Notes under the pieces: model-generated
Databases searched by the model: none
Told to the model about the DNA's origin: nothing
The model's input: the letters and a program-made list of their open reading frames with translations, nothing else
NCBI GenBank assembly: GCA_045640985.1
Contig: JAZUFZ010000021.1
Location: forward strand, 25,619-89,618
Source: Colimorpha sp045640985
GTDB taxonomy: Bacteria; Bacteroidota; Bacteroidia; Bacteroidales; P3
DNA length: 64,000 nt
Direction: 5' to 3'
Part shown: in pieces, positions 35,201 through 43,420 of the stretch
Numbering within the stretch: the first letter of the stretch is position 1
How the letters are laid out: the number at the start of each line of letters is the position of its first letter
Translations under genes and position numbers: made by a program

Positions 35201-35379
35201 TATCACGCAGAAAGCGCAGAATGCGCAGAATCTTGGGAAACTTGGAACTTGAACCCCTAACCACTCAACCTTCAACCCTCAACCTTAACCTTAACCTTAA
35301 CCTTAACCTTAACCATCAACCCTAAACCCTAAACCCTCAACCACTAAACCTTCATTAATTCTGCGCGTTCTGCGTGATA
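35201..35379. repeat. Inverted repeat enclosing a 6-7-base telomere-like minisatellite
   Basis: Two 22-base arms (35201-35222 and 35358-35379) are reverse complements with one mismatch; both contain TATCACGCAGAA and GCGCAGAAT. The interior holds about five copies of AACCTT (35281-35310) and two of AACCCTA nearby, with degenerate copies around them. A promoter -7 sequence TATCTTTG lies just left at 35170-35177. The structure looks like a small nonautonomous element, though no target duplication was identified. Confidence 0.85.
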
Positions 35380-35399
35380 AACCTCTAAACCTTAAACGA

Positions 35400-35633
35400 A
35401 TGTCAAAAGAAACCATCGACCCCGACCAATGGCAGAAAATTATCAAAATAGTAATCGCCGTACTGTCCGCGCTCGCCGGAGCATTAGACGCCACGTCAGC
35501 CCACCCATGGGCTTGTTCTGAACCGGGTCCTGCACCACAAAGGCGAACTCCTCCTGTGCGCCTTTCTCTTGTTGTAAAGCGGAAAGATGAAAACCCGATA
35601 CCTGCTGGCAGTAAATTTTGTATATATTGTTGA
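35400..35633 (+). CDS. Possible smalltalk-like small protein with aberrant C-terminus
   Basis: A 77-codon frame. The first 28 residues (MSKETIDPDQWQKIIKIV, then IAVLSALAGAL) resemble the short Bacteroidales smalltalk family, which normally stops soon after a small hydrophobic segment. Here the frame continues with a Pro/Arg-rich stretch of low similarity to anything I know. A single-base shift near 35508 would give a different tail, so a frameshift or decay is likely. The amidase and HU-type neighbours of typical smalltalk loci are absent. Confidence is low that a functional protein is made. Confidence 0.4.
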   Translation: MSKETIDPDQWQKIIKIVIAVLSALAGALDATSAHPWACSEPGPAPQRRTPPVRLSLVVKRKDENPIPAGSKFCIYC

Positions 35634-35636
35634 ATT

Positions 35637-35670
35637 TTTGAGTGAATATTGAAAAAATGTTGTATATTTG
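35637..35670 (+). promoter_or_regulatory. Probable promoter of the LEA-like lipoprotein gene
   Basis: TTTG (35637-35640), 22 bases, TATATTTG (35663-35670). The spacing is slightly long compared with the usual 19-21, and the leader to the ATG would be about 120 bases. Confidence 0.5.
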
Positions 35671-35797
35671 CATCCAGTTATAAAAGTGGCGTTTTCTGCT
35701 ATCTGATTAATAATTATAGGGTTAGCGTTGTTTGATAGTATGGAAATTCCGAAAATAAGGAAAAAAGAAATTATTAATGATTAAAAACACTTATAAA

Positions 35798-36493
35798 ATG
35801 AAAAAGATTATCATTGCAGCAGTGCTTTCATGCTGCATTATGTTTGTGTCCTGCAATGCGCTGCAGGGAATCGCTTCCCAGTTGCAGGGACTTGCAAATC
35901 TCGCTAACTGCGAATATGCACTCAAGAATGTGTCGAACCTCACCGTGGCAGGTGTGAACGTGAAGAACATCACGGACGGCAAAATCGGTCTGGCCGATAT
36001 CGCCAAACTTACGGCAGCACTGGTTTCAAAGAAGGTGCCACTGAACATGGACGTAAATATCGACGTGAAGAATCCTACTACCTCCAACGCAGCCCTGACC
36101 GCGATGGACTGGATTCTGGAAATCGACGGCACGGAGTTCGCCAACGGTATCAGCAACAAGGCATACGACATTCTTGCAGGGAAGACGACATCTATCCCTC
36201 TGGGAGTCAGCACGGATATCTACAGTCTGTTCTCTTCAAACGGCATTGAGAGCCTGAAGAATTTCGTGTCGAGCTTTACGAGTGACGGCATCAGCTCGAA
36301 GGTGGGACTGAAGATCAAGCCCTCGCTCAACGTGGGTGGCGTTTCAATACCTTCACCGACTTATATCAAGCTTGAAAAAGGGGTAGGCAAGAAGTCGGGC
36401 AGCTCGACCTCTACGAGTACCAGCACGAACTCGAACAGCGGCAGCAACAGCGGTAAGGGTATATCAGACCTGAAAGGTATAAATGGAAAGTAA
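35798..36493 (+). CDS. LEA type 2-like putative lipoprotein
   Basis: A 231-residue protein beginning MKKIIIAAVLSCCIMFVSCN with a lipobox FVSC (Cys19). An upstream in-frame ATG at 35777 would add seven residues and is less likely. The body contains YALKNVSNLTVAGVNVKNITDGKIGLADIAKL, KKVPLNMDVNIDVKNPTTSNAAL and LGVSTDIYSLF, which fits the LEA type 2 (WHy) fold that occurs in Bacteroidota lipoproteins. The C-terminus is a low-complexity Ser/Thr/Asn/Gly tail. Function unknown; stress or envelope role is possible by family. Confidence 0.8.
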   Translation: MKKIIIAAVLSCCIMFVSCNALQGIASQLQGLANLANCEYALKNVSNLTVAGVNVKNITDGKIGLADIAKLTAALVSKKVPLNMDVNIDVKNPTTSNAALTAMDWILEIDGTEFANGISNKAYDILAGKTTSIPLGVSTDIYSLFSSNGIESLKNFVSSFTSDGISSKVGLKIKPSLNVGGVSIPSPTYIKLEKGVGKKSGSSTSTSTSTNSNSGSNSGKGISDLKGINGK

Positions 36494-36516
36494 TAACGCA
36501 ACACTGCGTGGAAAAG

Positions 36517-37866
36517 ATGAACAAGTTCAAGGAGGTTAGCGAAAGCTACACGATGGCGGAAGCCATAGCAGAGGCGCAACGGTGTCTGAACTGTAAAGTG
36601 CCCCAGTGCAAGAAAGGATGCCCGATAGGCAACGATATACCCGAGTGGATACATGAATTCAGCAAGGGTAATATCGGCAACGCAATATCGATCATACGCG
36701 CCAAGAGCAATCTGCCGGCGGTGTGCGGCAGAGTGTGCGCCCACGAGAAACAGTGTCAGGGCGCCTGCATACTGGGCAAGCAGGGCAACAACATCAACAT
36801 CGGAAAGCTGGAACGGTTCATAGCCGATTTCGATGCATCGCTGAAGCTGACCCACAGCGACGTGCCGGTGAAGAATCGCGGCAGAGTAGCCGTAATCGGA
36901 TCGGGTCCGGCTGGGCTCACGGTAAGCGGCGACCTGGCAAGGAAGGGATTCCATGTGGAGATATTCGATATGGAACGCGAGGCCGGCGGCGTGCTGATGT
37001 ACGGCATTCCGGAATACCGGCTTCCGAAAGAGGTGGTGAGACGCGAAGTGGCGCTGATAGAGGAACTTGGCGTAGTAATCCATACCAACACGACCGTAGG
37101 AGAAGATCTTACGATAGATGACCTTTTCAGCCAGGGCTTTGATGCGGTGTTCGTGGGTACGGGAGCCAGCAGACCCCGAGGGCTTGACATCCCCGGAAAA
37201 GATACGGCAGGAGTTGCGATGGCGACCCATTTCCTGAGAAGAGTACAGCTCTATCAGGACGGACTGGTGGGAAGAAACGAGGTGGTGGTGAAGCCCGGAG
37301 ACAAGGTGTATGTCGTGGGATGCGGAAATACCGCTATGGATGCGGCCCGAACGGCGCTTAGAATGGGCGCCCGAACGGTTGATGTGGTATATCACAGGAC
37401 GATAGACCGTATGGCCGCGCTGCGCTCAGAATATGACGAGGCTGTGGAAGAGGGCGTACGTTTCAACTGGAACGCCGACATCGTAGAGGTGCAGGCCGAC
37501 GACAACGGAAACATGACCCAGCTGGTGCTTCAGACCAAGGTTGTAGACCCGACGGAGGAGAACCCCGAAAATATGCGTGAAGAGCGCAAGACGCTCGGGG
37601 CAGACGTGATTCTGCTCGCGGTAGGCGCGCAGCCCGCTACCAAGGCCATAAAATCCACGGAAGGAATCAATGTGGATGAGAAGGGATTCATGCTTACCAG
37701 AGAGACGCCATACGGCATGACTTCAAGAAGAGGCGTGTTTGCGGGCGGCGATGTGGCCAACCGTCAGGCTACGGTGGTTCATGCCATGCGAGATGCGAAG
37801 ATGGTGGCAGAGGGAATTGCCCAGTATATCGATGCCGTGAAACTGATAGAATCCATCAATCTGTGA
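36517..37866 (+). CDS. gltA: Glutamate synthase-type NADPH-dependent oxidoreductase (GltA/GltD family)
   Basis: A 449-residue flavoprotein with the N-terminal iron-sulphur region (CLNCKVPQCKKGCPIGNDIP and CGRVCAHEKQCQGAC), the FAD motif GSGPAG (128-133) and the NADPH motif VVGCGNTAMDAARTALRMGA. It corresponds to the small-subunit type that works either with a GOGAT large subunit or as a homotetrameric GltA. No large subunit is adjacent. ATG at 36517 is used; the GTG nine bases upstream is less likely. A hairpin and a 10-base repeat follow. Confidence 0.9.
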   Translation: MNKFKEVSESYTMAEAIAEAQRCLNCKVPQCKKGCPIGNDIPEWIHEFSKGNIGNAISIIRAKSNLPAVCGRVCAHEKQCQGACILGKQGNNINIGKLERFIADFDASLKLTHSDVPVKNRGRVAVIGSGPAGLTVSGDLARKGFHVEIFDMEREAGGVLMYGIPEYRLPKEVVRREVALIEELGVVIHTNTTVGEDLTIDDLFSQGFDAVFVGTGASRPRGLDIPGKDTAGVAMATHFLRRVQLYQDGLVGRNEVVVKPGDKVYVVGCGNTAMDAARTALRMGARTVDVVYHRTIDRMAALRSEYDEAVEEGVRFNWNADIVEVQADDNGNMTQLVLQTKVVDPTEENPENMREERKTLGADVILLAVGAQPATKAIKSTEGINVDEKGFMLTRETPYGMTSRRGVFAGGDVANRQATVVHAMRDAKMVAEGIAQYIDAVKLIESINL

Positions 37867-37883
37867 TATAAGAGAGGAGAGAA

Positions 37884-37923
37884 GTGAAAGAGGGTGAAAG
37901 AGAGTGAAAGAAAGTGAAGAGGA
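37884..37923. repeat. Short tandem repeat, 10-base units
   Basis: Four units GTGAAAGAGG, GTGAAAGAGA, GTGAAAGAAA and GTGAAGAGGA, purine-rich, immediately after the gltA stop. Confidence 0.85.
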
Positions 37924-37924
37924 G

Positions 37925-37961
37925 GCACTTGTCCGAAGAAGCGGGGAAGTGCTTTCTTCTT
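37925..37961 (+). terminator. Probable terminator after gltA
   Basis: GCACTT and AAGTGC (37925-37930, 37947-37952) bracket a 16-base loop, followed by TTTCTTCTTTT. Confidence 0.55.
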
Positions 37962-37985
37962 TTAAGGAAAAAGAAAGAGGAAAAA

Positions 37986-38017
37986 TTTGGCGGATTCAAA
38001 ATAAAGTCGTATCTTTG
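37986..38017 (+). promoter_or_regulatory. Promoter of ftcD
   Basis: TTTG (37986-37989), 20 bases, TATCTTTG (38010-38017): a full consensus match with a leader of about 62 bases to the ATG at 38086. Confidence 0.92.
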
Positions 38018-38085
38018 TAGAACTTTCGTGTGTCGTGAAAGTGTAATAAATAGTTGTATAATAATAAACTAAATATAAAATTAAG

Positions 38086-39780
38086 ATGAAACAGCTTATC
38101 GAATGTGTTCCCAATATCAGCGAAGGTCGCGATATGAACATCATCAATCAGGTTACAGCAGAAATAGAAAAGGTGGAAGGTGTGAAGCTTCTGGACGTGG
38201 ATCCAGGTGCAACAACCAACCGTACGGTCATTACTTTCGTGGGAGAACCCGAACCGGTATGTGAGGCAGCATACAGAGTTGTGAAAAGAGCCAGCGAGCT
38301 GATAGACATGCGCAACCATCACGGTGCACATCCCCGTCAGGGCGCAACAGACGTGTGCCCGCTGGTGCCCGTAGCCAATATCACGATGGATGAAGTTGTA
38401 GAATATGCACATAAACTGGCAGAAAGAATCGGCGGAGAACTGCAGATACCAATTTACTGCTATGAAAGTGCAGCATATAAACCCGAACGCAGAAATCTGG
38501 CATACTGCCGTACTGGAGAATACGAAAGCCTGAACAGCCGTCTGGGCAGCGAGCAGTGGAAACCTGACTTCGGCCCCAACGAGTGGAACGAACATGTGGC
38601 TCAGACCGGTGCCACCCAGGTGGGCGCAAGAGACTTCCTGGTTGCTATCAACTATAACCTCAACACCACCAGCACCCGCAGAGCCAATGCAATCGCTTTT
38701 GACGTAAGAGAGAAAGGCCGTAAGCTGAGAGAAGGCAACAGCCCAGCCGGTAAGATTCTGAAAGACGAGAACGGCAAGCCGATCATGCAGCCCGGTACGC
38801 TGAAAGGCACCAAGGCAATCGGCTGGTATATCGAAGACTACGGTATTGCACAGGTAAGTATGAACATCACCTCCATAGCACAGACTCCTGTGCATGTGGC
38901 TTTTGACGAGGTTTGCCGCTGCGCCCAGAACAGGGGCCTGAGAGTGACCGGTGCAGAAGTGGTAGGATTGATACCAAAATGCGTGCTGATTGACGCAGGT
39001 AAATACTATGCCCACAAAATGCGCGTAAGCAGCGGTGTAAGCGAAGAAGAACTTATCAAGATAGCCGTGAAGAGTATGGGACTGGATGACCTCAAGCCGT
39101 TCAACGCACAGGAAAAGGTAATCGAATATCTGATAGAAGACCATAACAGCAAGAAACTGGTGGATATGACCTGCACAGGCTTCTGCAATGAGACCGCAAG
39201 CGAAAGCCCTGCTCCCGGTGGCGGTAGCGTATCAGCACTGTGTGGCGCTATGGGCGCATCTCTGGGAACGATGGTAAGCAACCTTACCTGCGGAAAAGCC
39301 GCATACGACGGACAGGAAGAACTTTACAGCAAATGGGCTGAAAAGGGGCAGGCACTGAAGGATGAACTTCTGCGTCTCGTGGATGCCGATACAGAGGCAT
39401 TCAACCTGATTATGAATGCTTTCGGAATGCCTAAAAAGACAGACGAAGAAAAGGCAGCCCGCAGTCAAGCTATCCAGGACGCAACGCTGATCGCCGCTCA
39501 GACCCCGCTCCACACTATGGAAGTATGCTGTGAGGTGTTCGACCTTTGTGAAGCTATGATTGAGATCGGAAACCAGAGCAGCGTAACTGATGCCGGTGTA
39601 GGTGCATTATGTGCACGTACTGGTGTTCTGGGCGCTGGAATGAACGTAAGAGTAAATGCAAGTTCTCTGAAGGACGAGGCTGTAAAGGCTCAGTTGCTTG
39701 AACGCGCATCGGAACTTGAGAAACTGGCTAACGAGAAGGAAGCCAAACTCTCGGCAATCGTTTATGAGAAAATAAAATAA
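38086..39780 (+). CDS. ftcD: Bifunctional glutamate formimidoyltransferase / formimidoyltetrahydrofolate cyclodeaminase
   Basis: A 564-residue fusion for the last steps of histidine breakdown via formiminoglutamate. Residues 1-330 are the formimidoyltransferase (MKQLIECVPNISEGRD, HHGAHPRQGATDVCPLVP, GWYIEDYGIAQVSMNIT). Residues about 355-560 are the cyclodeaminase (APGGGSVSALCGAMGASLGTMVSNLT). The glutamate produced goes to central metabolism and 5,10-methenyl-THF to the folate pool. Genes hutH, hutU and hutI are not adjacent, so it may serve in folate supply or be joined to the pathway in trans. A strong promoter precedes it and a GC-rich hairpin follows. Confidence 0.96.
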   Translation: MKQLIECVPNISEGRDMNIINQVTAEIEKVEGVKLLDVDPGATTNRTVITFVGEPEPVCEAAYRVVKRASELIDMRNHHGAHPRQGATDVCPLVPVANITMDEVVEYAHKLAERIGGELQIPIYCYESAAYKPERRNLAYCRTGEYESLNSRLGSEQWKPDFGPNEWNEHVAQTGATQVGARDFLVAINYNLNTTSTRRANAIAFDVREKGRKLREGNSPAGKILKDENGKPIMQPGTLKGTKAIGWYIEDYGIAQVSMNITSIAQTPVHVAFDEVCRCAQNRGLRVTGAEVVGLIPKCVLIDAGKYYAHKMRVSSGVSEEELIKIAVKSMGLDDLKPFNAQEKVIEYLIEDHNSKKLVDMTCTGFCNETASESPAPGGGSVSALCGAMGASLGTMVSNLTCGKAAYDGQEELYSKWAEKGQALKDELLRLVDADTEAFNLIMNAFGMPKKTDEEKAARSQAIQDATLIAAQTPLHTMEVCCEVFDLCEAMIEIGNQSSVTDAGVGALCARTGVLGAGMNVRVNASSLKDEAVKAQLLERASELEKLANEKEAKLSAIVYEKIK

Positions 39781-39784
39781 GCGT

Positions 39785-39809
39785 ATGGGCGGCGCGGTGC
39801 GCCGCCCAT
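39785..39809 (+). terminator. GC-rich hairpin between ftcD and sufB
   Basis: Perfect 11-base stem ATGGGCGGCGC / GCGCCGCCCAT with loop GGT, four bases after the ftcD stop. It is followed by CTTATC rather than a T-run. Confidence 0.7.
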
Positions 39810-39810
39810 C

Positions 39811-39835
39811 TTATCCTCAAATGAGGGCAGGATAA
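39811..39835 (+). promoter_or_regulatory. Second hairpin abutting the sufB start codon
   Basis: TTATCCT (39811-39817) and AGGATAA (39829-39835) pair, and the second arm ends one base before the ATG at 39837. It would sequester the translation start, so it may couple or limit SufB synthesis. No promoter was found between the two hairpins. Confidence 0.4.
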
Positions 39836-39836
39836 T

Positions 39837-41285
39837 ATGAGCGAGACAAAAAACGACATCATACAAGAGGTAACGAACGAAGAATACAAATGGGGCTTCG
39901 TGACGGATATAGATACCGAAATCATTCCCAAAGGTTTGAATGAGGAGGTGATAAGGCTGATATCTGCCAAGAAACATGAACCCGAATGGCTTCTGGATTT
40001 CCGGCTGAAAGCTTTTGCCCGCTGGCAGAAGATGGAAGAACCGGACTGGGGTCATCTGGAATATGAAAAAGTGGATTATCAGGACCTGAGTTACTATGCC
40101 GCTCCCAAACAGCAGGAAAAGAAAAAAAGCCTCGACGAGGTGGATCCGGAACTGTTGGAGACCTTCAACAAACTTGGTATCTCCCTGAACGAGCAGAAAC
40201 AGCTGGCAGGTGTGGCGTACGATGCTATCATGGACTCAGTGTCGGTAAAAACGACTGCCACAAAAGCCCTGGAAGAAAAAGGCATACTCTTCTGTCCGAT
40301 AAGCGAGGCGGTCCAGAAATACCCAGACCTTGTAAAACAGTATCTCGGATCGGTAGTGCCGGCAGGAGACAACTTCTTTGCCGCCTTGAACAGTGCCGTT
40401 TTCAGCGACGGGTCGTTCTGCTATATACCCAAAGGAGTAAGATGTCCGATGGAACTGTCGTCGTACTTCAGAATCAATGCTGCGAAGACCGGACAGTTCG
40501 AACGGACACTGATAGTGGCTGACGAAGGCGCTTACGTCTCCTATATGGAAGGCTGTACTGCTCCACAGAGAGACGAGAACCAGCTTCATGCCGCCATTGT
40601 GGAAATCGTGGTGATGAAAGATGCAGAAGTAAAATACAGTACGGTGCAGAACTGGTATCCAGGCGACAAGAACGGGAAGGGCGGCATCTACAATTTCGTA
40701 ACCAAACGCGGAATATGCAAAGGTTCAGGAAGCAAACTCTCGTGGACACAGGTGGAGACCGGTTCGGCTGTAACGTGGAAGTACCCGAGCTGCATATTGC
40801 AGGGAGATGATTCTACGGCTGAATTCTACAGTGTGGCAGTTACCAATAACTATCAGCAAGCCGACACCGGAACGAAGATGGTGCATATCGGGAAAAATAC
40901 CCGTTCCACCATCATCTCCAAAGGCATATCAGCAGGACATAGCCAGAACTCATACCGAGGATTGGTAAAGATCAATCGCGGTGCGGAAAATGCACGAAAT
41001 TATTCTCAGTGTGATTCTCTTCTGTTAGGCGATACCTGCGGAGCCCATACGTGGCCGTATATCCATGCCGACAATTCCACCGCCATATTGGAACACGAAG
41101 CAACTACCAGCAAGATCAGCGAAGATCAACTTTTCTACTGCCAGCAAAGAGGTATTTCAGCCGAAAGTGCAGTGGGTCTGATAGTGAACGGCTATGCGAA
41201 AGACGTATTGAAGAAACTTCCGATGGAGTTTGCCGTAGAGGCACAGAAACTGTTGAATATATCATTGGAGGGCAGTGTAGGATGA
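39837..41285 (+). CDS. sufB: Fe-S cluster assembly scaffold protein SufB
   Basis: A 482-residue core component of the SUF system that assembles Fe-S clusters. The family signature is clear: KGVRCPMELSSYFRINAAKTGQFERTLIVADEGAYVSYMEGCTAPQRDENQLHAAIVEIV and RSTIISKGISAGHSQNSYRG, CDSLLLGDTCGAHTWPYI. SufC and SufD, usually next to SufB, are not in the window; the stop overlaps an RNA methyltransferase gene instead. The SUF partners must be encoded elsewhere. Confidence 0.97.
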   Translation: MSETKNDIIQEVTNEEYKWGFVTDIDTEIIPKGLNEEVIRLISAKKHEPEWLLDFRLKAFARWQKMEEPDWGHLEYEKVDYQDLSYYAAPKQQEKKKSLDEVDPELLETFNKLGISLNEQKQLAGVAYDAIMDSVSVKTTATKALEEKGILFCPISEAVQKYPDLVKQYLGSVVPAGDNFFAALNSAVFSDGSFCYIPKGVRCPMELSSYFRINAAKTGQFERTLIVADEGAYVSYMEGCTAPQRDENQLHAAIVEIVVMKDAEVKYSTVQNWYPGDKNGKGGIYNFVTKRGICKGSGSKLSWTQVETGSAVTWKYPSCILQGDDSTAEFYSVAVTNNYQQADTGTKMVHIGKNTRSTIISKGISAGHSQNSYRGLVKINRGAENARNYSQCDSLLLGDTCGAHTWPYIHADNSTAILEHEATTSKISEDQLFYCQQRGISAESAVGLIVNGYAKDVLKKLPMEFAVEAQKLLNISLEGSVG

Positions 41286-41830
41286 AAAAACTGATGATGG
41301 AAGAACTGAACCGGATTACCGTGGAAGATTTCAAAACTGCGGAAAAGACACCACTTATAGTGGTGCTGGACAACGTGCGAAGCCAGAACAATATCGGGTC
41401 GGTATTCCGGACAAGTGATGCTTTTAGAGTAGAAGAGATATGTCTGTGCGGCATCTGTTCTACGCCTCCTCACCGGGATATTCACAAAACTGCGCTCGGA
41501 GCGGAAGATTCGGTGGAATGGAAATACTATGAGGAAACCACGACTTGCATTCATGAACTGAAAGAGAAAGGCTATTATGTGATAAGTGTGGAACAGGTCG
41601 ATGAAAGTATGAAACTGGATCAGGAGGCGGTTCTAAACAGAATGATTGAAGGTAAGAAGATTGCCATAGTATTCGGAAACGAGGTAGAAGGTGTTGATGA
41701 AAAGGTGATTGATCTGAGCGACGGATGTCTTGAAATACCCCAATATGGTACGAAACATTCGCTGAACATTTCCATAGCAGCAGGAATTGTGATATGGGAA
41801 ATGTGGAAAATATTGAGAACAAAGAATTAA
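41282..41830 (+). CDS. TrmH-family RNA 2'-O-methyltransferase (SpoU type)
   Basis: A 182-residue SPOUT methyltransferase. Motif 1 is LDNVRSQNNIGSVFRTSDAF, motif 2 is IVFGNEVEGVDEKVIDLSDG, and motif 3 is HSLNISIAAGIVIWEM, which makes the trefoil knot that binds S-adenosylmethionine. The start ATG at 41282 overlaps the sufB stop by four bases. The exact rRNA or tRNA site cannot be told. Confidence 0.94.
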   Translation: MKKLMMEELNRITVEDFKTAEKTPLIVVLDNVRSQNNIGSVFRTSDAFRVEEICLCGICSTPPHRDIHKTALGAEDSVEWKYYEETTTCIHELKEKGYYVISVEQVDESMKLDQEAVLNRMIEGKKIAIVFGNEVEGVDEKVIDLSDGCLEIPQYGTKHSLNISIAAGIVIWEMWKILRTKN

Positions 41831-41841
41831 AACATATTACT

Positions 41842-42192
41842 ATGATAAAGAAAAAAGAAGACGTAAAGGTTCAGACATTGGAAAATACCGGAATTTTCAG
41901 CGGTAAATTATACAAGAATTACATTCTTTCAAGCGAAGAAATGGGAGAACGTCTGAAATTCTTCAATAAGATAGAACTGACAGAAGGAAGCATGATTACT
42001 GATCATGCCCACATTGATGATGCCGAAATCTATTATATCCTTGAAGGTGAAGTGACCGTAACCGATAACGAAAATACTGCCGTACTGAAGCCCGGCGATG
42101 TGGTATTTACCGGAGACGGCAACCGCCATAGCATCAAAAACACAGGAAAGGGCATAGCAACATTCATGGCTGTAATCATGGAAAACAAATAG
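41842..42192 (+). CDS. Cupin domain protein
   Basis: A 116-residue single cupin. The two cupin motifs are DHAHIDDAEIYYILEGEVTVTD and PGDVVFTGDGNRHSIKNTGKG. The metal-ligand His residues are visible. A longer frame starting at 41794 overlaps the methyltransferase gene by 37 bases and is not preferred because the ATG at 41842 lies just after its stop. The ligand and role are unknown. Confidence 0.85.
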   Translation: MIKKKEDVKVQTLENTGIFSGKLYKNYILSSEEMGERLKFFNKIELTEGSMITDHAHIDDAEIYYILEGEVTVTDNENTAVLKPGDVVFTGDGNRHSIKNTGKGIATFMAVIMENK

Positions 42193-42193
42193 T

Positions 42194-43420
42194 ATGAACA
42201 AGCGGAAGATTATCAATGACCCGGTATATGGATTCTTGACCATAGATGATGAAATTATCTATGATGTCGTGACGCATCCCTATTTTCAGCGGCAGCGTAG
42301 AATCAAACAGCTGGGTTTGACCTGTCTGGTGTATCCAGGCGCAACACACACCCGTTTCGGGCACATGCTGGGAGCATTGAATCTTATGCAGAGAGCCATT
42401 GATGTACTCAAAGTAAAAGGGGTAGATATTACTCCGGAAGAGGCTCTGGGAGTAAAACTTGCCATATTGCTCCACGACATAGGACATGGACCATTTTCCC
42501 ATACGAGCGAATATATGTTGGTAGATGTGCATCATGAGACGTTTACAAGTCTTTACATGCACCGGCTGAACGAATCATTGGACGGCCGACTGAGCCTTGC
42601 AATAGAAATCTTCGAGGATACCTACAAAAAACATTTCCTGCATCAGCTGGTCAGCAGCCAGTTGGATATGGACAGACTGGATTATCTGAGCCGGGACAGT
42701 TTCTATACCGGTGTGAGTGAAGGTATTGTGGGAACAGAACGCATTATCAATATGCTGAACGTGAAAGATGATGAACTGGTGGTAGATGAGAAAGGTATTT
42801 ATTCGGTGGAAAAATTCATAATCTCAAGAAGACTGATGTATTGGCAGGTTTATATGCACAAGACTGTCATTGCGGCGGATAACCTGCTTCTGGGTATCTT
42901 GAGACGTGCCCGAGAACTGGCAGAAAAGGGGATTCCGTTAGGCGGTCCTAAATCATTACTGCAGTTACTTGAGCACAGATATACGTTACAGGATTTTGAG
43001 AAGAATCCTCAATTGCTGGATGATTTTGCAATGGTGGACGATACTGATGTAACCTGTGCTATCAAAGGCTGGATGGGACATGACGATTTTGTACTGAGAA
43101 CCCTTTCGTATGCGTTAATCAACAGAGAACTGTCATCCGTGAAGATTTTAGATGATTCTTATGACGGTAAGATATTGGAAGCCCAGAGAGAAAGAGTAAA
43201 ACAATTGTATGGAATCAGCGATGATGAGGTTTCCTATTTTGTAAATACTGGAGAACTGAAGAACCATGCATACGACTTCAATGATAAAGAAATAAAAGTA
43301 TTGTATAAGGACGGCCGATGCAAGAGTATCAGTGAGGCAAGTGACCAGCTCGACCGAAGGTTCCTGGAGAAGACAGTCACAAAACACTATATCTATTATC
43401 CGAAACAACAGATAAAATGA
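42194..43420 (+). CDS. HD-domain phosphohydrolase (SAMHD1/YwfO-like)
   Basis: A 408-residue HD protein with HTRFGHMLGALNL and LLHDIGHGPFSHTSE in the N-terminal region, and QLDMDRLDYLSRDSFYTGVSEG, which is characteristic of dNTPase-related HD proteins of the SAMHD1/YwfO type. Probable substrate is a (deoxy)nucleoside triphosphate. The stop overlaps mpl by four bases. Confidence 0.92.
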   Translation: MNKRKIINDPVYGFLTIDDEIIYDVVTHPYFQRQRRIKQLGLTCLVYPGATHTRFGHMLGALNLMQRAIDVLKVKGVDITPEEALGVKLAILLHDIGHGPFSHTSEYMLVDVHHETFTSLYMHRLNESLDGRLSLAIEIFEDTYKKHFLHQLVSSQLDMDRLDYLSRDSFYTGVSEGIVGTERIINMLNVKDDELVVDEKGIYSVEKFIISRRLMYWQVYMHKTVIAADNLLLGILRRARELAEKGIPLGGPKSLLQLLEHRYTLQDFEKNPQLLDDFAMVDDTDVTCAIKGWMGHDDFVLRTLSYALINRELSSVKILDDSYDGKILEAQRERVKQLYGISDDEVSYFVNTGELKNHAYDFNDKEIKVLYKDGRCKSISEASDQLDRRFLEKTVTKHYIYYPKQQIK

